Source: Bretschneidera sinensis
Lineage: Eukaryota > Streptophyta > Magnoliopsida > Brassicales > Akaniaceae
Reading direction: 5' to 3'
Assembly (NCBI GenBank): GCA_023935145.1
Contig: CM043698.1
Span: 144,703,625-144,767,624 of the forward strand
DNA length: 64,000 nt
Part shown: piece after piece, positions 25,461 through 37,045 of the stretch
Numbering within the stretch: position 1 is the first letter of the stretch
How the letters are laid out: every line of letters starts with the position of its first letter
Position numbers and translations under genes: made by a program
The notes under the pieces: generated by a model
The model's input: only the letters and a program-made list of their open reading frames with translations
What the model was told of the DNA's origin: nothing
Databases searched by the model: none

Positions 25461-26229
25461 TAAAGTGTTTAAATTCATAAGGGTAAGTGAATGTGGATTG
25501 ATGACGAAAATAGGCTAATTCAGGCTCAAAAGGCTATCTAAGGGTCAAATCACGATCAGGACAAAGGTCATTTAGTCATGGTGGTAAAATCCTAATTTGC
25601 CTCCGTCTTCTCCAAATCTGAACATGTACGATTGTCTCAAGCGGTTTTAAAGCAAGTTCTAGAAAACATTATATTCACAAGATGCACTCAGAAGAGAATT
25701 TGAATTGATATGCATGATGAATCAATTCTAAGGCTCGAAAAACTCACAATTATTGCGAAATTATGCAAGTATCATTCAATATGTCTCCATGCTTCACTCT
25801 AAAGCAACAAATTACTCAAATCAAGGCTAATGTACATCAAAATTTCCAAGTATGACTACAATATAAGCAAATTAAATTCCTTTCTTGTTTTATCTTTAAA
25901 AGTATGCTCAAACTCTTTTAAAAACCATCTATCTTGGGTCCTAAAAAAAAACAATATGACTAAAAAATATGTAAATCCCTCCCCCACTCTTGAATCCTAC
26001 ATTGTCCTCAATGTATATCAGAATAAGCATGTAATATAAACACGGGCAAGGTATTTACGAAAATCACACAAAACAAATAACATATAAAGATCAACCAAAG
26101 TAAATGGGAAAGAGAAAGAGAAGGAAAATCTGTGTTGATGGCTTCTCCACAGCTTCGGTTGAATTGGGTTGCCTCCCAAGCAGCGCTTTAATATTTATAG
26201 TCTTTTAGCCTAGACTTTGTACCTCGTTT
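25461..26229 (-). mobile_element. Athila 3' internal region resumed
   Basis: It begins with TAAAG and continues the sequence cut at 14568. It is homologous to 32053-32520. No convincing frame is present. The stretch includes GCCTCCCAAGCAGCGCTTT, close to the end of pol. Confidence 0.75.
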
Positions 26230-26870
26230 TTAGTTCTTCGTGAGTGGCACCTCTAGGAGGGGTACATCCTCCACAGTGTGCTCCTCAAAAGCCTCATAGT
26301 AAGGCTTCAGGCGATGGCCATTTACCTTGAATTCATTTCCAGTTTTGTCACTTTTTATCTGCATAGTACCATGAGGAAAAATATTAGTGACAATGAAGAG
26401 ACCAACCCATCTAAACCGTAACTTACTAGGGAAAAATATAAGTCTAGAATGGAAGAGAAGAACTTTTTGGCCCACAACGAAGGCCTTGCCATGGATCATC
26501 TTATCATGAAAAGCTTTAGTTTTCTCCTTGTAGATCCATGCACTATCATATGCCTCGTTTCTGATTTCCTCAAGTTCATTCAGTTGGAGTTTCTATGTAA
26601 ACCAGCCTCATCAATGTCCATGTTGAAAGACTTAACAGCCAACCATGCCCTATGCTCAAGCTCAACTGGTAAGTGACACGCCTTACTATAGACAAGTCTG
26701 AATGAAGACATCTCAATTGGCATCTTGTAAGCTGTCCTATAAGCCCAAAGTGCAGCATCAAGTCTTTTGTTTCAATCCTTGCGTGTAGGGCCCACAGTCT
26801 TCTCCAAAATCCCCTTAATCTCACAATTTGAGACCATTGCTTGTCCATTCGTCTGAGGATGATAAGGTGT
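26230..26870 (-). pseudogene. Athila integrase C-terminal half, frameshifted
   Basis: The frame at 26230-26499 reads [25 protein letters not shown] and [10 protein letters not shown], the hallmark tail of gypsy integrases. The preceding part (26576-26848) is in another frame and corresponds to the segment after the DDE core. It continues the fused frame at 26772-28064 through at least one frameshift. Confidence 0.8.
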
Positions 26871-28064
26871 TGCCACCTTATAAGTCACCTTGTACTTCTT
26901 TAGAACATCCACAAGCTTCTTCTCTTGGTCCTCCTCCAACTTCGAGGATATAATAACAGGCAGTGTCTCTTTGTCCCCCAAGAAGACATACTTTAAGTGA
27001 TCTGGCAAAACCTTAAGCTCAAGTGTTGGGGCCTGTATCACTGAAGGTAACATTTTGTTAGTAGAAATAGGAAGGGACAAAAGAGGAATAGACATTGGTA
27101 ATATGGGCCAGGCCTCAAGGGAGGCTGCGGTTTTGATCACAATGGGCTTTTCAGCCTTCTCCAACTCAGCCCTAGAAATGGATTCTCCATTCTCAGCATA
27201 ACCATCTACTTGAGAGAGCGTTACTTTCAACTCATCCTCCTCAATTGCTTCTATAAACCTCTTCGTAAGTGAATAAATATCATCAATAGAAAAACAAGGT
27301 TTAATGTCAATCAATGGATACCTCATGGCTTCAAAGATGTTGAAGCGTATAACTTCATTATCAAATTCCATGGTCAGTGTTCCCTCATAAACATCGATCT
27401 TTGTTCTTGCGGTCCTCATGAATGGGTGCGCTAAAAGCAATAGAGTGGAATTTAGGGGCGAATCTTCCATATCAAGGATATAGAAGTCAGTGTGAAAAAT
27501 GAGTTGATTCACCTGCACAAGAACATCCTCAATGTATCTTTTAGGATACTTATTAGATCGATCAGCCAATTGGATAACAACATTATCACTTTTACGTACA
27601 CCTAGCTCTAAAGAAGTATAAAGACTATAAGACATCACATTAATTGAAGCTCCTAAGTCTAGCATGACATTATCAAATTTGTTGGTACCAATCACACAAG
27701 GAACATAAAAACTCATTGGATCCTTAAGCTTTGGTGGCAATTTCCTTTGGATGACAGCAAAGACTGCCTTATTCATCTTCACCACCTTCTTCTCACGAGT
27801 CTGCCTCCTTGTAGTGCAAAACTCCTTCAGAAACTTGGCATATCTTGGCACTTGCACCAAGCACTCAATCAAAGGCATGTTGACTTGTACCTTCTTAAAA
27901 ATCTCCAAGATGGCCTGATCAGATTCATCCTTCTTGGTTTTAGCAAACCTACTAGGAAAAGGTACACGAGCAAAAGGATTGGAATCAAAAGAGTGTTTAG
28001 GGTTTTGTTCGTCACCTCGAGGTTTCAAAGTATTCTCAGATGATTGACCAATCATTTCCGCCAT
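26772..28064 (-). pseudogene. Athila protease/RT N-terminus fused to integrase by deletion
   Basis: The open frame is 430 codons. Residues 1-110 are the gag-pro linker. The retropepsin motif DLGASINVM lies at about residues 131-139. A region typical of Athila just before RT follows ([16 protein letters not shown], about 348-363). After [15 protein letters not shown] the frame jumps to [11 protein letters not shown], an integrase segment. The RT palm, RNase H and integrase core are therefore deleted in frame. The residue after NGQA, normally the catalytic glutamate, is methionine. Upstream, the link to gag is broken by stops. The long frame is a remnant and cannot encode an active polyprotein. 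Confidence 0.85.
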
Positions 28065-28462
28065 TGAGGTGGCAGGATCTTTCTATATTTCCTTCTTGGT
28101 GCTCTCAACGTCCTCTTCCTCATCGTGGGTCACTTTGGCTTTCTTCTGAGTTTTAGGAACATCCACATGGGTCTTACCACTCATTATGTAACAGCTTTAT
28201 CTTGCTCGATAATTGGGTTGGGAATAGTGTTCCTAGGCAATTTTTCACTCTCTGTTATCTTCCCCATGAAGTCCACCACTTATCCCAATTGCTTCTTCAG
28301 CTCTGCAATATCCTTAGTGTGAGCCTGTTGACCTGTTACAAGAACTTGAGTAGCAGTAGTTAAATTATGCTGCCCTTGAGTAAGGGACTTTAAAATTTCA
28401 TCATAATTAGAAGCAGCAGAATTTGTAGGTACAATAGGATTAGAGACAAAGTTTTGAGGTAC

Positions 28463-28963
28463 CTAAGGCCTCATAAACAAACCTGGATGGCGTGGAAACA
28501 ATTGCCCTTGACCTTGAGGGTTCTGAACATTATCGTTGTTGGCCCAACGAAAATTGGGGTCATCTCTAAGCCCATGGTTATATGTGTTAGAGAAAGGGTT
28601 GTACCTTTGTCCACCTTGATTACCTTGAAACCCAACAGTGTTAAGAGACTCCCATCCTCCATTGTTGATCAGTTGGAGACATTGGTCAGTTGGATGACCT
28701 TGAGTACAGCACACACCACAGACTTGAGCAACTTGTTGTACTTGTGCTCCATTCACGTCCAGTACCTAAGACAGAAGAGTAGACATTTTATTAACTTTTT
28801 CCTCAAGAGCAGAGTTAAAAGATACCTCATTCACCCCATGAGTAGAGTTTAACACTCCCTCGTATTGTTGATAATTAAGAGCACATTGGGCGAGCAACTC
28901 CTTAGCAACAAAAGCAAAGTTAAAGTTTGAAATACAAATAATAATGAGCTTCCCTTCATACAA
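28463..28963 (-). pseudogene. Athila gag remnant with zinc knuckle
   Basis: 28463-28756 has a CX2CX4HX4C knuckle (CGVCCTQGHPTDQC) followed by a Gly/Asn-rich tail (GGQRYNPFSNTYN, NFRWANN). 28766-28963 carries the preceding NSALEEKVNKMSTLLS part, ended by a stop just before the knuckle frame. Gag forms the nucleocapsid of the element. It lies between the PBS of LTR2 and the protease frame, in the expected order. Confidence 0.82.
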
Positions 28964-29098
28964 ACGTTACAAATGCTTGTAAGGAAGTCACATGCTAAAA
29001 TTGCAATAAAGTAAAACATAAGGTATATTACATGCAAATTTTACAAGTAAGCAGAATATTAACAAGTTAAATGACACTAAAATATAGGGATTTTGCAA

Positions 29099-29116
29099 TC
29101 CCCGGCAATAGCACCA
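29099..29116 (-). promoter_or_regulatory. Primer binding site, tRNA-Asp type (mutated)
   Basis: The minus strand reads TGGTGCTATTGCCGGGGA. It differs from the site at LTR1 by three changes and is also 2 bp from the LTR. Confidence 0.82.
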
Positions 29117-29118
29117 TT

Positions 29119-31168
29119 TGATAGACCGTTAATTTGGTCATCAACAAACCCTGCAGAAGATTGTAGTAAAGTGATTAGTAGGGTATCGTTATTGACCGGG
29201 GATTGCGGGTACTTCTATACTAAAGAGTCATAAAAAAAATATTTGGTTGGTTTAATTAGTAGTTTATAAACAAATATAAATCTACATCTATTAACATATT
29301 ACACAAAATTATGGGGGTTTCATGATCGGATTTTTTTTTTTGTGAATTTTACTAAGGAAACTAAAGAACAATTATTTACAATTGATCATTTTCTCTTGCA
29401 ATTCAAAAAATCAAATTTATTAAATGACTAATCAAATTGTTTCAATGTAGATAATGAATTCATACCTCAATCACATATCAGAATTGAATCAAAGTGCAAG
29501 CCTAAAGAGATCATGCATTTTATAAATTCATACTTAGATAATCCCTAAACTTAGGAAAAGTCCATCAACTAGTTATTTTGTTTAAGCAATCAAGTTAATA
29601 CTCAGCGCATCCTTACAATTACTTAAAAAAAATCATTAAAATCAAAAGGAATTATGATTCAATAACATGTTCCTTATTCCTATGAAAAAGTCCATGGATA
29701 GGAACAAGCAATTCCCAGAACATTGGCTATTGTTCATAGCTTTTACCACTTTAAATCGTACTCCAGATCAATTAGGTGATCGAAAGTGCGATTATGGATT
29801 CAATGATTTGCAATATCAAATTTCTAGCTTGTACCACTTTAAATCGCACTCCAGATCAATTAGGTGATCGAAAGTGTGATTATGGATAAAGAACCGAAAA
29901 TTCAACATGGATAAAGAACATGTAATTTTCATAACATTGGCTATTGTTCATAACTTTTGCCACTTTAAATCGTACTCTAGATCAATTAGGTGATCGAAAG
30001 TGCGATTATGGCTTCAATGATTTGCAATATCAAAGTTTTCAATATAACAGAACTGAAAATTCAACATATGTAATAAAAATCACAAATTCATATATCTACA
30101 TACCATGAACAATTCAAAAAACATAAAAAATATAAATCTGAAAATTAACCAACTCATTGAATTAACAATAATCTCCAACATAAGAATCCAACTCAATATT
30201 TTTAATCCAATAACTACCATGTTTGAAACAATTAAAAAGAATGACCGTAAGGGTTACACTTCTTTAACACACTCAAGGAAGCTTGAGATGTTAATGGTGA
30301 TGATCCTCACGGCTATGATGATCGATGAAGGAGAACACAATTTGCAGAAGTCCTTATGTGCTCACAACTGGAGATGGAATGGTGGAGTGTTTCAGCCTCT
30401 TGCTTCTTGAATTTGGAGTAGAGAGCTCAGAGAAAAGATCTCCCCAAAGGGTTTTCGGCTTTGTATATATAGAAGAGAAACTAGGGTTGTGGCTGTGCAC
30501 AATTGGAAATAAAAATAGGGTTTCGGTTGGGCTTATTTAGAAGGTAAATTAATGACATGGGTATATCCAACCTAACATGGACCTGCCCAACAAAAATCAC
30601 ATAATCTCTTGTCAACTAAGGAAGGTGCAAGGTCTAAGCCCAAAGTGGAAGAAGATTCGGATGCAACAGCCAACTGGGTTTAGGCCCATCATAACAGGCC
30701 CAAACAATATCCTTTTTGAGACTTTCTTAGGTCCAAATTGAAGTTCAAGACGTCATCTTTCCACCCCAACAAATTTCATCCCATTTAGAGATGCGTGCAA
30801 GAAGATATGACTATTTAAAGTCTGGTCGTTGGGTCCTCCCAAAATTCCAAGGTGGAAATTCCCTACGAAGAAATCAAAAAATAATAAATAAGGAAAGTTT
30901 CCATAATTAGAAAAGGAAAGATATCAAAAAGGCAAGTTTCCAAATTAGGAAAGTTTCTTAGAATGATAAGACTATTTTCTTGATCCACTTAGATTTCCTA
31001 AAGTAACTAGGAAAGCTCTTTTTTGCACCTTCTTTTGCCATTCTCACGTTCACAAGCTCTCTAAACACTAAGAATAGAAACTAAGCTCAAAATAACAAAA
31101 TTAAGAGAATTATAAAGCTAAATAGGGTAGGAAAGGTATTCAAAACGTCACACAAAGTGTTCCTATCA
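29119..31168 (-). repeat. Athila LTR2 (2050 bp)
   Basis: It has TGATAG/CTATCA ends and the same subrepeats as LTR1. It serves as the 5' LTR of the central element and the 3' LTR of the right-hand remnant. Confidence 0.92.
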
Positions 31169-32560
31169 GTATCCCCCACACTTAGCTTTTGCTAGTCCCT
31201 TAGCAAAATAAAACAGTATGTAACCTAGTAGCATCTCAAGGGAAATGGTAGAAACTAGCTAAATGGCACCACAATGAAATAACACAAATTAAATGACTCT
31301 AATCCTTCCAACTTACATCTCAGAGATTCTTTAGGCAATATGGCATAATAAAGTAGGGAGAGCACAAGTTTACCTCGAAAACAAGCCCCAAAGTTATTAA
31401 GATTATATCGCATTCGTACTTTGAATGTGTGTGTGTGAATAATTAGCCAAGAATAAGTGTAATATGCCACCCTCAAGTTAATGCACAAATAGTATCAAAT
31501 TTTACTTCTCACAATGCATCACTCTGGTTTTCACTCATTTAAATGTGGTGCTAGCTATACTAATCACTCAAACACCTGTGAAAACAGTTTAAACCATAGT
31601 CTTGCTTGTGCATCCACTCTCCACATCAAAAACAGAACATCAAAGGATCAGAAGGTCTTTCAAAAGGTTGTAATGGGGCTAAAGGGGTCAAGGTTTCATA
31701 AGAAAGAAGAGAAAGGATATCACAAAATTTCCTCAGAACTAGAAAGCATTCAAAAACGTCATAAATAGATCATCATTATTAAGTACCACGTTTCCATCAC
31801 TCTAGGGTAGATTTCATCCCTTCGGCTTTCAACTTACTTTAAAGACTCATAATGCTCCCAATTCTTTAGAACTAATATTCTTGAATCGCAACACTTCTTT
31901 CATGTCCCTACTGCTCCTTTTATCTCGTTTTTTTTTCCAACATAACCACCTTAGAACCACATGAAATTTCCCCACACTTATGCTTTTCCACCATATCCAC
32001 GTTACAAATCAGCATAAACAAGATCCAAGCTCACTAGTTCCAAGGAAAAATGGTAGGTAAAGTTTTTAAGTTCATAAGAGTAAGTGAACGTGGGTTAATG
32101 AAGAAAATAGGCTAATTCAGGCTCAAAAGGATATCTAGGGGTCAAATCATGATCAGGACAAAGGCCATTTAGTCATGGTGGTAAAATCCTAATTTGCCTC
32201 TGTCTTCTCCAAATCTGAACATTTATGATCGTCTCAAGCGGTTTTAAAGCAAGTTCTATAAGACATTTTATTCACAAGATGCACTCAGAAGAGAATTTGA
32301 ATTGATATGCATAATGAATCAATTTTAAGGCTCGAAAAACTCACAATTATTGCGGAATTATGCAAGTATCATTCAATATGTCTCCATGCTTCACTCTAAA
32401 GTAACAGATTACTCAAATCAAGGCTAATGTGCATTAAAATTTCCAAGTATGACTACAATATAACCAGTTTCATCCTTGAGTTGGAAGGGGTCCTAAAAAA
32501 AATGATATGACTAAAAAAGATGTAAATCTCTTTTTTTAAATAAAAAAATAAAAAAAAGAT
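31169..32560 (-). mobile_element. Athila 3' internal remnant of the right-hand element
   Basis: The PPT abuts LTR2. The sequence follows 13690-14568 and then 25466-25975 without the Tekay insertion, so it shows the empty target. It breaks off after GATGTAAATCTC at about 32530 into an A/T tract and then enters LTR3. The whole gag-pol of this copy has been deleted. Confidence 0.82.
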
Positions 32561-33136
32561 AAAAATCACATAATCTCTTGTCAACTAAGCAAGGTGCAAG
32601 ATCCAAGCCCAAAGTGGAAGAAGATTCGGATGCAACAACCTACTGGGTTTAGGCCCATCATAACAGGCCCAAACAATATCATTTTTGAGACTTTCTTAGG
32701 TCCAAATTGAAGTTCAAGACGTCATCTTTCCAACCCAACAAGTTTCAGCCCATTTGGAGATGCGTGCAAGAAGATATGATCATTTTAAGTCTGGTAGTTG
32801 GGTCCTCCCGAAATTCCAATGTGGAAATTCCCTACAAAAATTAGAAAATAATAAATAAGGAAAATTTCCATAATTAGAAAAGAAAAGATATTAAAAAAGT
32901 AAGTTTCCAAATTAGGAATGTTTCTTAGAATAATAAGACTATTTTCTTGATCCACTTAGATTTCCTAAAGTAACTAGGAAAACTCTTTTTTTGCACCTTT
33001 TTTTGCCATTCTCACGTTCACAAGCTCTCTAAACACTAATAATAGAAACTAAGCTCAAAATAATAAAATTAAGAGAATTACAAAGCCAAATAGGGTGGGA
33101 AAGGTATTCAAAACGTCACACAAAGTGTTCCTATCA
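32561..33136 (-). repeat. Athila LTR3, truncated
   Basis: 576 bp match 30592-31168 of LTR2 and end in CCTATCA, followed by block B sequence. The other 1.5 kb of the LTR are missing. Confidence 0.88.
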
Positions 33137-34959
33137 ATTCAACTTAACAATTTAAAGTACAAACTACTTTAATACAACAGATTTACCTTGTAGCAAGGGC
33201 TAACATTGACTCTATTTTTCTTCATTATCATTAATCCTCAGTATATTATATATATGCATGAACTCAAATATTTTCTTTTAGACAGTCATGTGTCAAAACA
33301 AGGATAATGCAAAAACGTGCCTTTAAATTCTGAAAGACGGAAATAAAAAGCACATGCCTCTCTGGTCCTCCAGAAGGATTGGATAGACCAAGTCGAGGGC
33401 AAACAAAGCCTTAAAAGGTATGCTTGAGAAATGTGCTTCTCCAAATGGACTTTGCTGTCTGGATTAATTGAGACCAGAAGCTTACAAAACATATAGCATG
33501 AGGTAAGCTTGGAAGGAGAAGGAAAAGGAATAGATTGTATTGCATTAACATGAATACCTAAATCTGATAGAAGATAGTATCAGTTAACATACAAAGCTTC
33601 TGATGGAAACACATAGATGCTTGCCTAATTCATGTTGCCCACACCACTATTATGAGAAATCCACGAGATACAACACTCAACTTTGAAATAACTGGAAATT
33701 TGTGCAGCAGTCATCGTTGCTAAAAATTTCAACATGCTTTACTTGATGATGTATCTTTGAATCAAAATTTCCTCTATAAAGACGTGCACTTGTTAGGACA
33801 AAAACTTGTGTTAAGACAGTTCATATTCTTTTTCTTAACATATTCTACCCTAAGAAGGAAAACCAAGTGAGCTACCTTTTAAGGATACATTTCCAAAAAA
33901 CAATTGCTGCAAAATGTGGTCTGCTATTAATGCTTGTTGTTTACATTAATTTTTCTTAGGATGAAACAGTTGTTATATAAAATTCTCCTTTGTGATGATT
34001 CAATACTAAATAAAGTAAAAACAAAAGAGAGTAAAAATAAATAAATGAAAGACAAAAAAGAAAAACAAACAAGAGGTACACACCAATATATCCGATGCTG
34101 TAAAGGGATTAATGTACCATATTCGGGAACTTGTAGTCTTGTAGCACAAATCTCTCTGGGGCTTTAGATAAATTACATAGACCAGGACCTCAGCAAAAGA
34201 TATTCTCTCTAGAAAAAGTTAAATTAGTTATTTTATAAAGAAAATCAGTTTAAGTACATGATTTTATATCTCTAGAAAATCAGTTATATATTCATTGTAT
34301 TCTGGAAGTAGACATCTACATGACGATCCAATAGTAAATAAAGTAGAAACAAAAAAAGGAAAAAAGAAGCAAAACATACACACCTCCGATGCGGTAAAGG
34401 GATTGATGTACCATCTTCAGGCACTTGTAGTCTTGTCCTGGCCACAACAATGAAAATGCTTTAGCATGAGAGTGAAGTGGTAGATGATCAGTCAGCTACA
34501 ATGGATTAAATTCAATTCACAAAAAAGAGAACATTTAAAAGGAATGCAAACGACATTTATATACCATGTCCAAATTAAAGACACACTGCAAGTCTTATTT
34601 ATCCAATATCAGCAACTCCCATCCCATGAGTGGCTCTCCACAAGAAAAAGATTGCATTTCTACATACCCTGTTCTGAGAGCGGAAACATTATATCATTAT
34701 GCCACTGAATGAAATAATCAGATGTTGAAATGCTTGAAATATAATTAAAATACTCAACATTAGGTATTAGTAAAATCAGAGGTTGAAAATTTCAATTTTG
34801 GTTTTCTGTTACATAATTGATAAGAAGACAAATATGGTTTAAATTTGGCCCAATCCTATATAAATAGAGCATACGAAGTATTAGATTTAGAGGGAAAAAA
34901 ACGCACCTGTAGGTTGATGGCATCTGCAAAGGCCTTGGGCCCTTAAAAAGTTCAACACC
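33137..34959. repeat. Block B, right part: noncoding paralogue of 41505-42695
   Basis: It starts at ACAATTTAAAGTAC, matching 41511. It includes the NB-LRR 3' flank. The element CTACAAGTGCCTGAAGATGG (minus strand) is present twice here (34080-34190, 34375-34440). The 68-codon frame at 33286-33492 has a counterpart in block C but shows no family features. Confidence 0.8.
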
Positions 34960-37045
34960 CACCTCCTTGCACAAATATGTAACCAATTTTGATGTTTGGG
35001 ATGTGAGAAATCTTGTGCCAATCCTCTCCACTACTCTTTTAGTAACGCTTTTCCAGAATTGGACAACTCTCGATTTTCAATTCCTCCAGAGGTGCCATCT
35101 GAAGAAGGTAGTCCAGCAGTGCCTTTAACTTTCCACATTCAGTAACTTGTAAGAAATGAAGTTGTGGCATTATTATTATTGTTCTGCTACCACTGCTAGT
35201 CGTATTACTATCTTCTTTTTCTTCTTCAATTGTCATTTTACTGTAATGCCACTCTTCCCAGTTTGCCATTCCATCAAACTTGAGACTTTTCAGTTTGGGG
35301 AAGGCAATAACTGACGGGGATGAAGATGACAAATGTGTTTCTTCCTTGTCTCTCTCTGCTGTCCACTCTGTCTCAATTCCAAAAAATTCAATACCCGCTT
35401 TTCTCACTTTGTGCATGTGCGAAATGCAGAGATATACAAGGGAAGGCAATTTCCCCAGTGGAGGCAAATGCTCTAATTCTCTGAACGAGTAGAGTGAAAG
35501 AATACCCAGATTAGTCAGTGACATTAGCCAATTGGGGAACATTCTGGCTCCTCTGTAATCATAAATTATTAAAGAATCCAAGTTGAGAGGTGGTTCTAGG
35601 ACTTCAAGGAGTACTTCATTCATTTGCCCCTCTGCTTTCTCACCTTTAAATTGTAGACTTATTATACAGATGTGTTTCTTGTTTAGGAGACACTTTGTTA
35701 GCCTCTTGGACATCTGTCACATTTCCTAACCCTCGTATGAAAAGATCCCCACGAAGGTTGTTAAAATGTTCAAGGTCTCCAAGAGTCATTGCTTCACTAT
35801 CATCACCATCCCCTCTCACCACAAACTCCCTTGATATACGGAGAGAAGTTAGTCTTTCCATTACCTTTGGCATAAAGCTTAAGTTGAAAGTTTTAGTATT
35901 CTCTAAATGCCTCAAGTTGATTAGTTTGCCCATCCCATGAGGTAGTTTTTCAATATTCCAACACCAATCAATTTTCAAGGTTTGCAAATTACTCAAGTCA
36001 CACACTAAGTCAGGTAATTTCTTCAAATTATTATTCGAAGACAAGTTAAGAAATCTCAAATGTATTAATTTTCCCACCTCTTCTGGAAGCTCTTCAATTG
36101 AATTTGTATGAAACCAGGCCTACCCAAATCCAGTGTCCTCTGATATGTTAACAGATCAAATAAATTACTTAGGGCTCCATCAATCATTAATCTGTTTCTG
36201 CCAAAATCAACTAGAATACTACGCAATTTCTTCGCGTTATCAACGGAAACAAGAATCGATGCGTTGTTTTGTAGCACCATCCTTAAATGACGAGCTTTAA
36301 CATGAGAATAGTTTAGTTTATCATGCAACATGCAAGATATAATGTTACCATCAAAGCCCTTTTCAAAATCTTGAAAGAACGAACAAGTTGCTAAGATTTT
36401 AAAGTATTCTTCTCCTACCACTTCCATCTCTATATTTCGGTTGGGACTCAAATAACCTTGTGCCATCCACATATGGATCAATTTATCTTTATATATCTTG
36501 TAGCCTTTTGGAAAGATGGCAGTATGAGAAGCATCGTCTCACTGCAGAGGGTAAATCATAATAGCTCATGAGTAAAGGCAGAAAAAGGCTTTTTTCAACC
36601 ACTTCCAATCCCCATATCCCACTATGCAAAACATTTTCCCATTCTTTCCTTCTTTCTTTAAAGCGCATTAGACTTCCTAATGTCTTTGCGGCAAGAGGTA
36701 AACCCCTACATTTTCCGGCAATCTGGTGACCTAAGTCCTCCAAATTTACATGCTCTTTGTTGGTTCTTTCAAAAAAGGCTACGTGACTAAACAACAACCA
36801 GCATTCTTCTTCAGACAATTTTCCTAATTGAAAGGGGTTAGTGGTTCCTATCATTTTTGCAACGGTGTTGTCACTAAGATTCTACCCTCCAAGAACCACA
36901 TTTCAGAATGTCAATCAATTACTCAAACTTTTTATCATCTTCAGTCCACACATCATCCAAGACAAGAAAGAACTTTTTTCCCATAACAGATTCACGAATA
37001 CGTAGTAATAAAACATCAAATTCGACAACATTTGGAGCATCATTT
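34960..37045 (-). pseudogene. CC-NB-ARC-LRR (RGA-type NLR) pseudogene, copy B, 5'-truncated
   Basis: NLRs are cytosolic immune receptors that sense pathogen effectors. This copy lacks the CC domain and P-loop: homology to copy C starts within NB-ARC at about 37045. Kinase-2 (FFLVLDDVW) is readable near 36960-36990 and GLPL (CRGLPLAAKTLGS) near 36700. A frameshift follows RRCFSYC (about 36500). About 24 codons after the MHD-like MLHD are deleted (about 36315). Two more frameshifts occur near 36100 and 35700. The LRR region remains readable (ELEHLPPLGKLPSL, MANWEEW, KLKAL). TAA stands where copy C reads Gln, just before KSSGEDWHKISHIP. Many lesions make it a clear pseudogene. Confidence 0.9.

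Larger units (their letters stand above)
11230..33136 (-). mobile_element. Athila-like Ty3-gypsy array, nested by a Tekay-like array
   Basis: The order on the plus strand is: partial gag, PBS, LTR1, PPT and 3' internal, [Tekay block], pol and gag remnants, PBS, LTR2, PPT and 3' internal, truncated LTR3. The elements read on the minus strand. Each full LTR is flanked by internal sequence on both sides, so neighbouring elements share LTRs. This is the signature of unequal recombination between copies. The PBS matches tRNA-Asp (TGGCGCCGTTGC-type), and the PPT is AAGTGTGGGGGATAC, both typical of Athila-like elements. The outer left end lies inside gag and the outer right end is an LTR terminus, so there is no simple target duplication. 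Relative to block C, about 0.9 kb of host sequence is missing at the site. Confidence 0.85.

Noticed and set aside
28125..28852. Plus-strand frames over the Athila gag region
   Set aside because: Antisense shadows of gag.
33286..33492. 68-codon frame with a similar frame near 41580-41720
   Set aside because: Shared by blocks B and C through recent duplication; substitutions look unconstrained and no family motif is visible.
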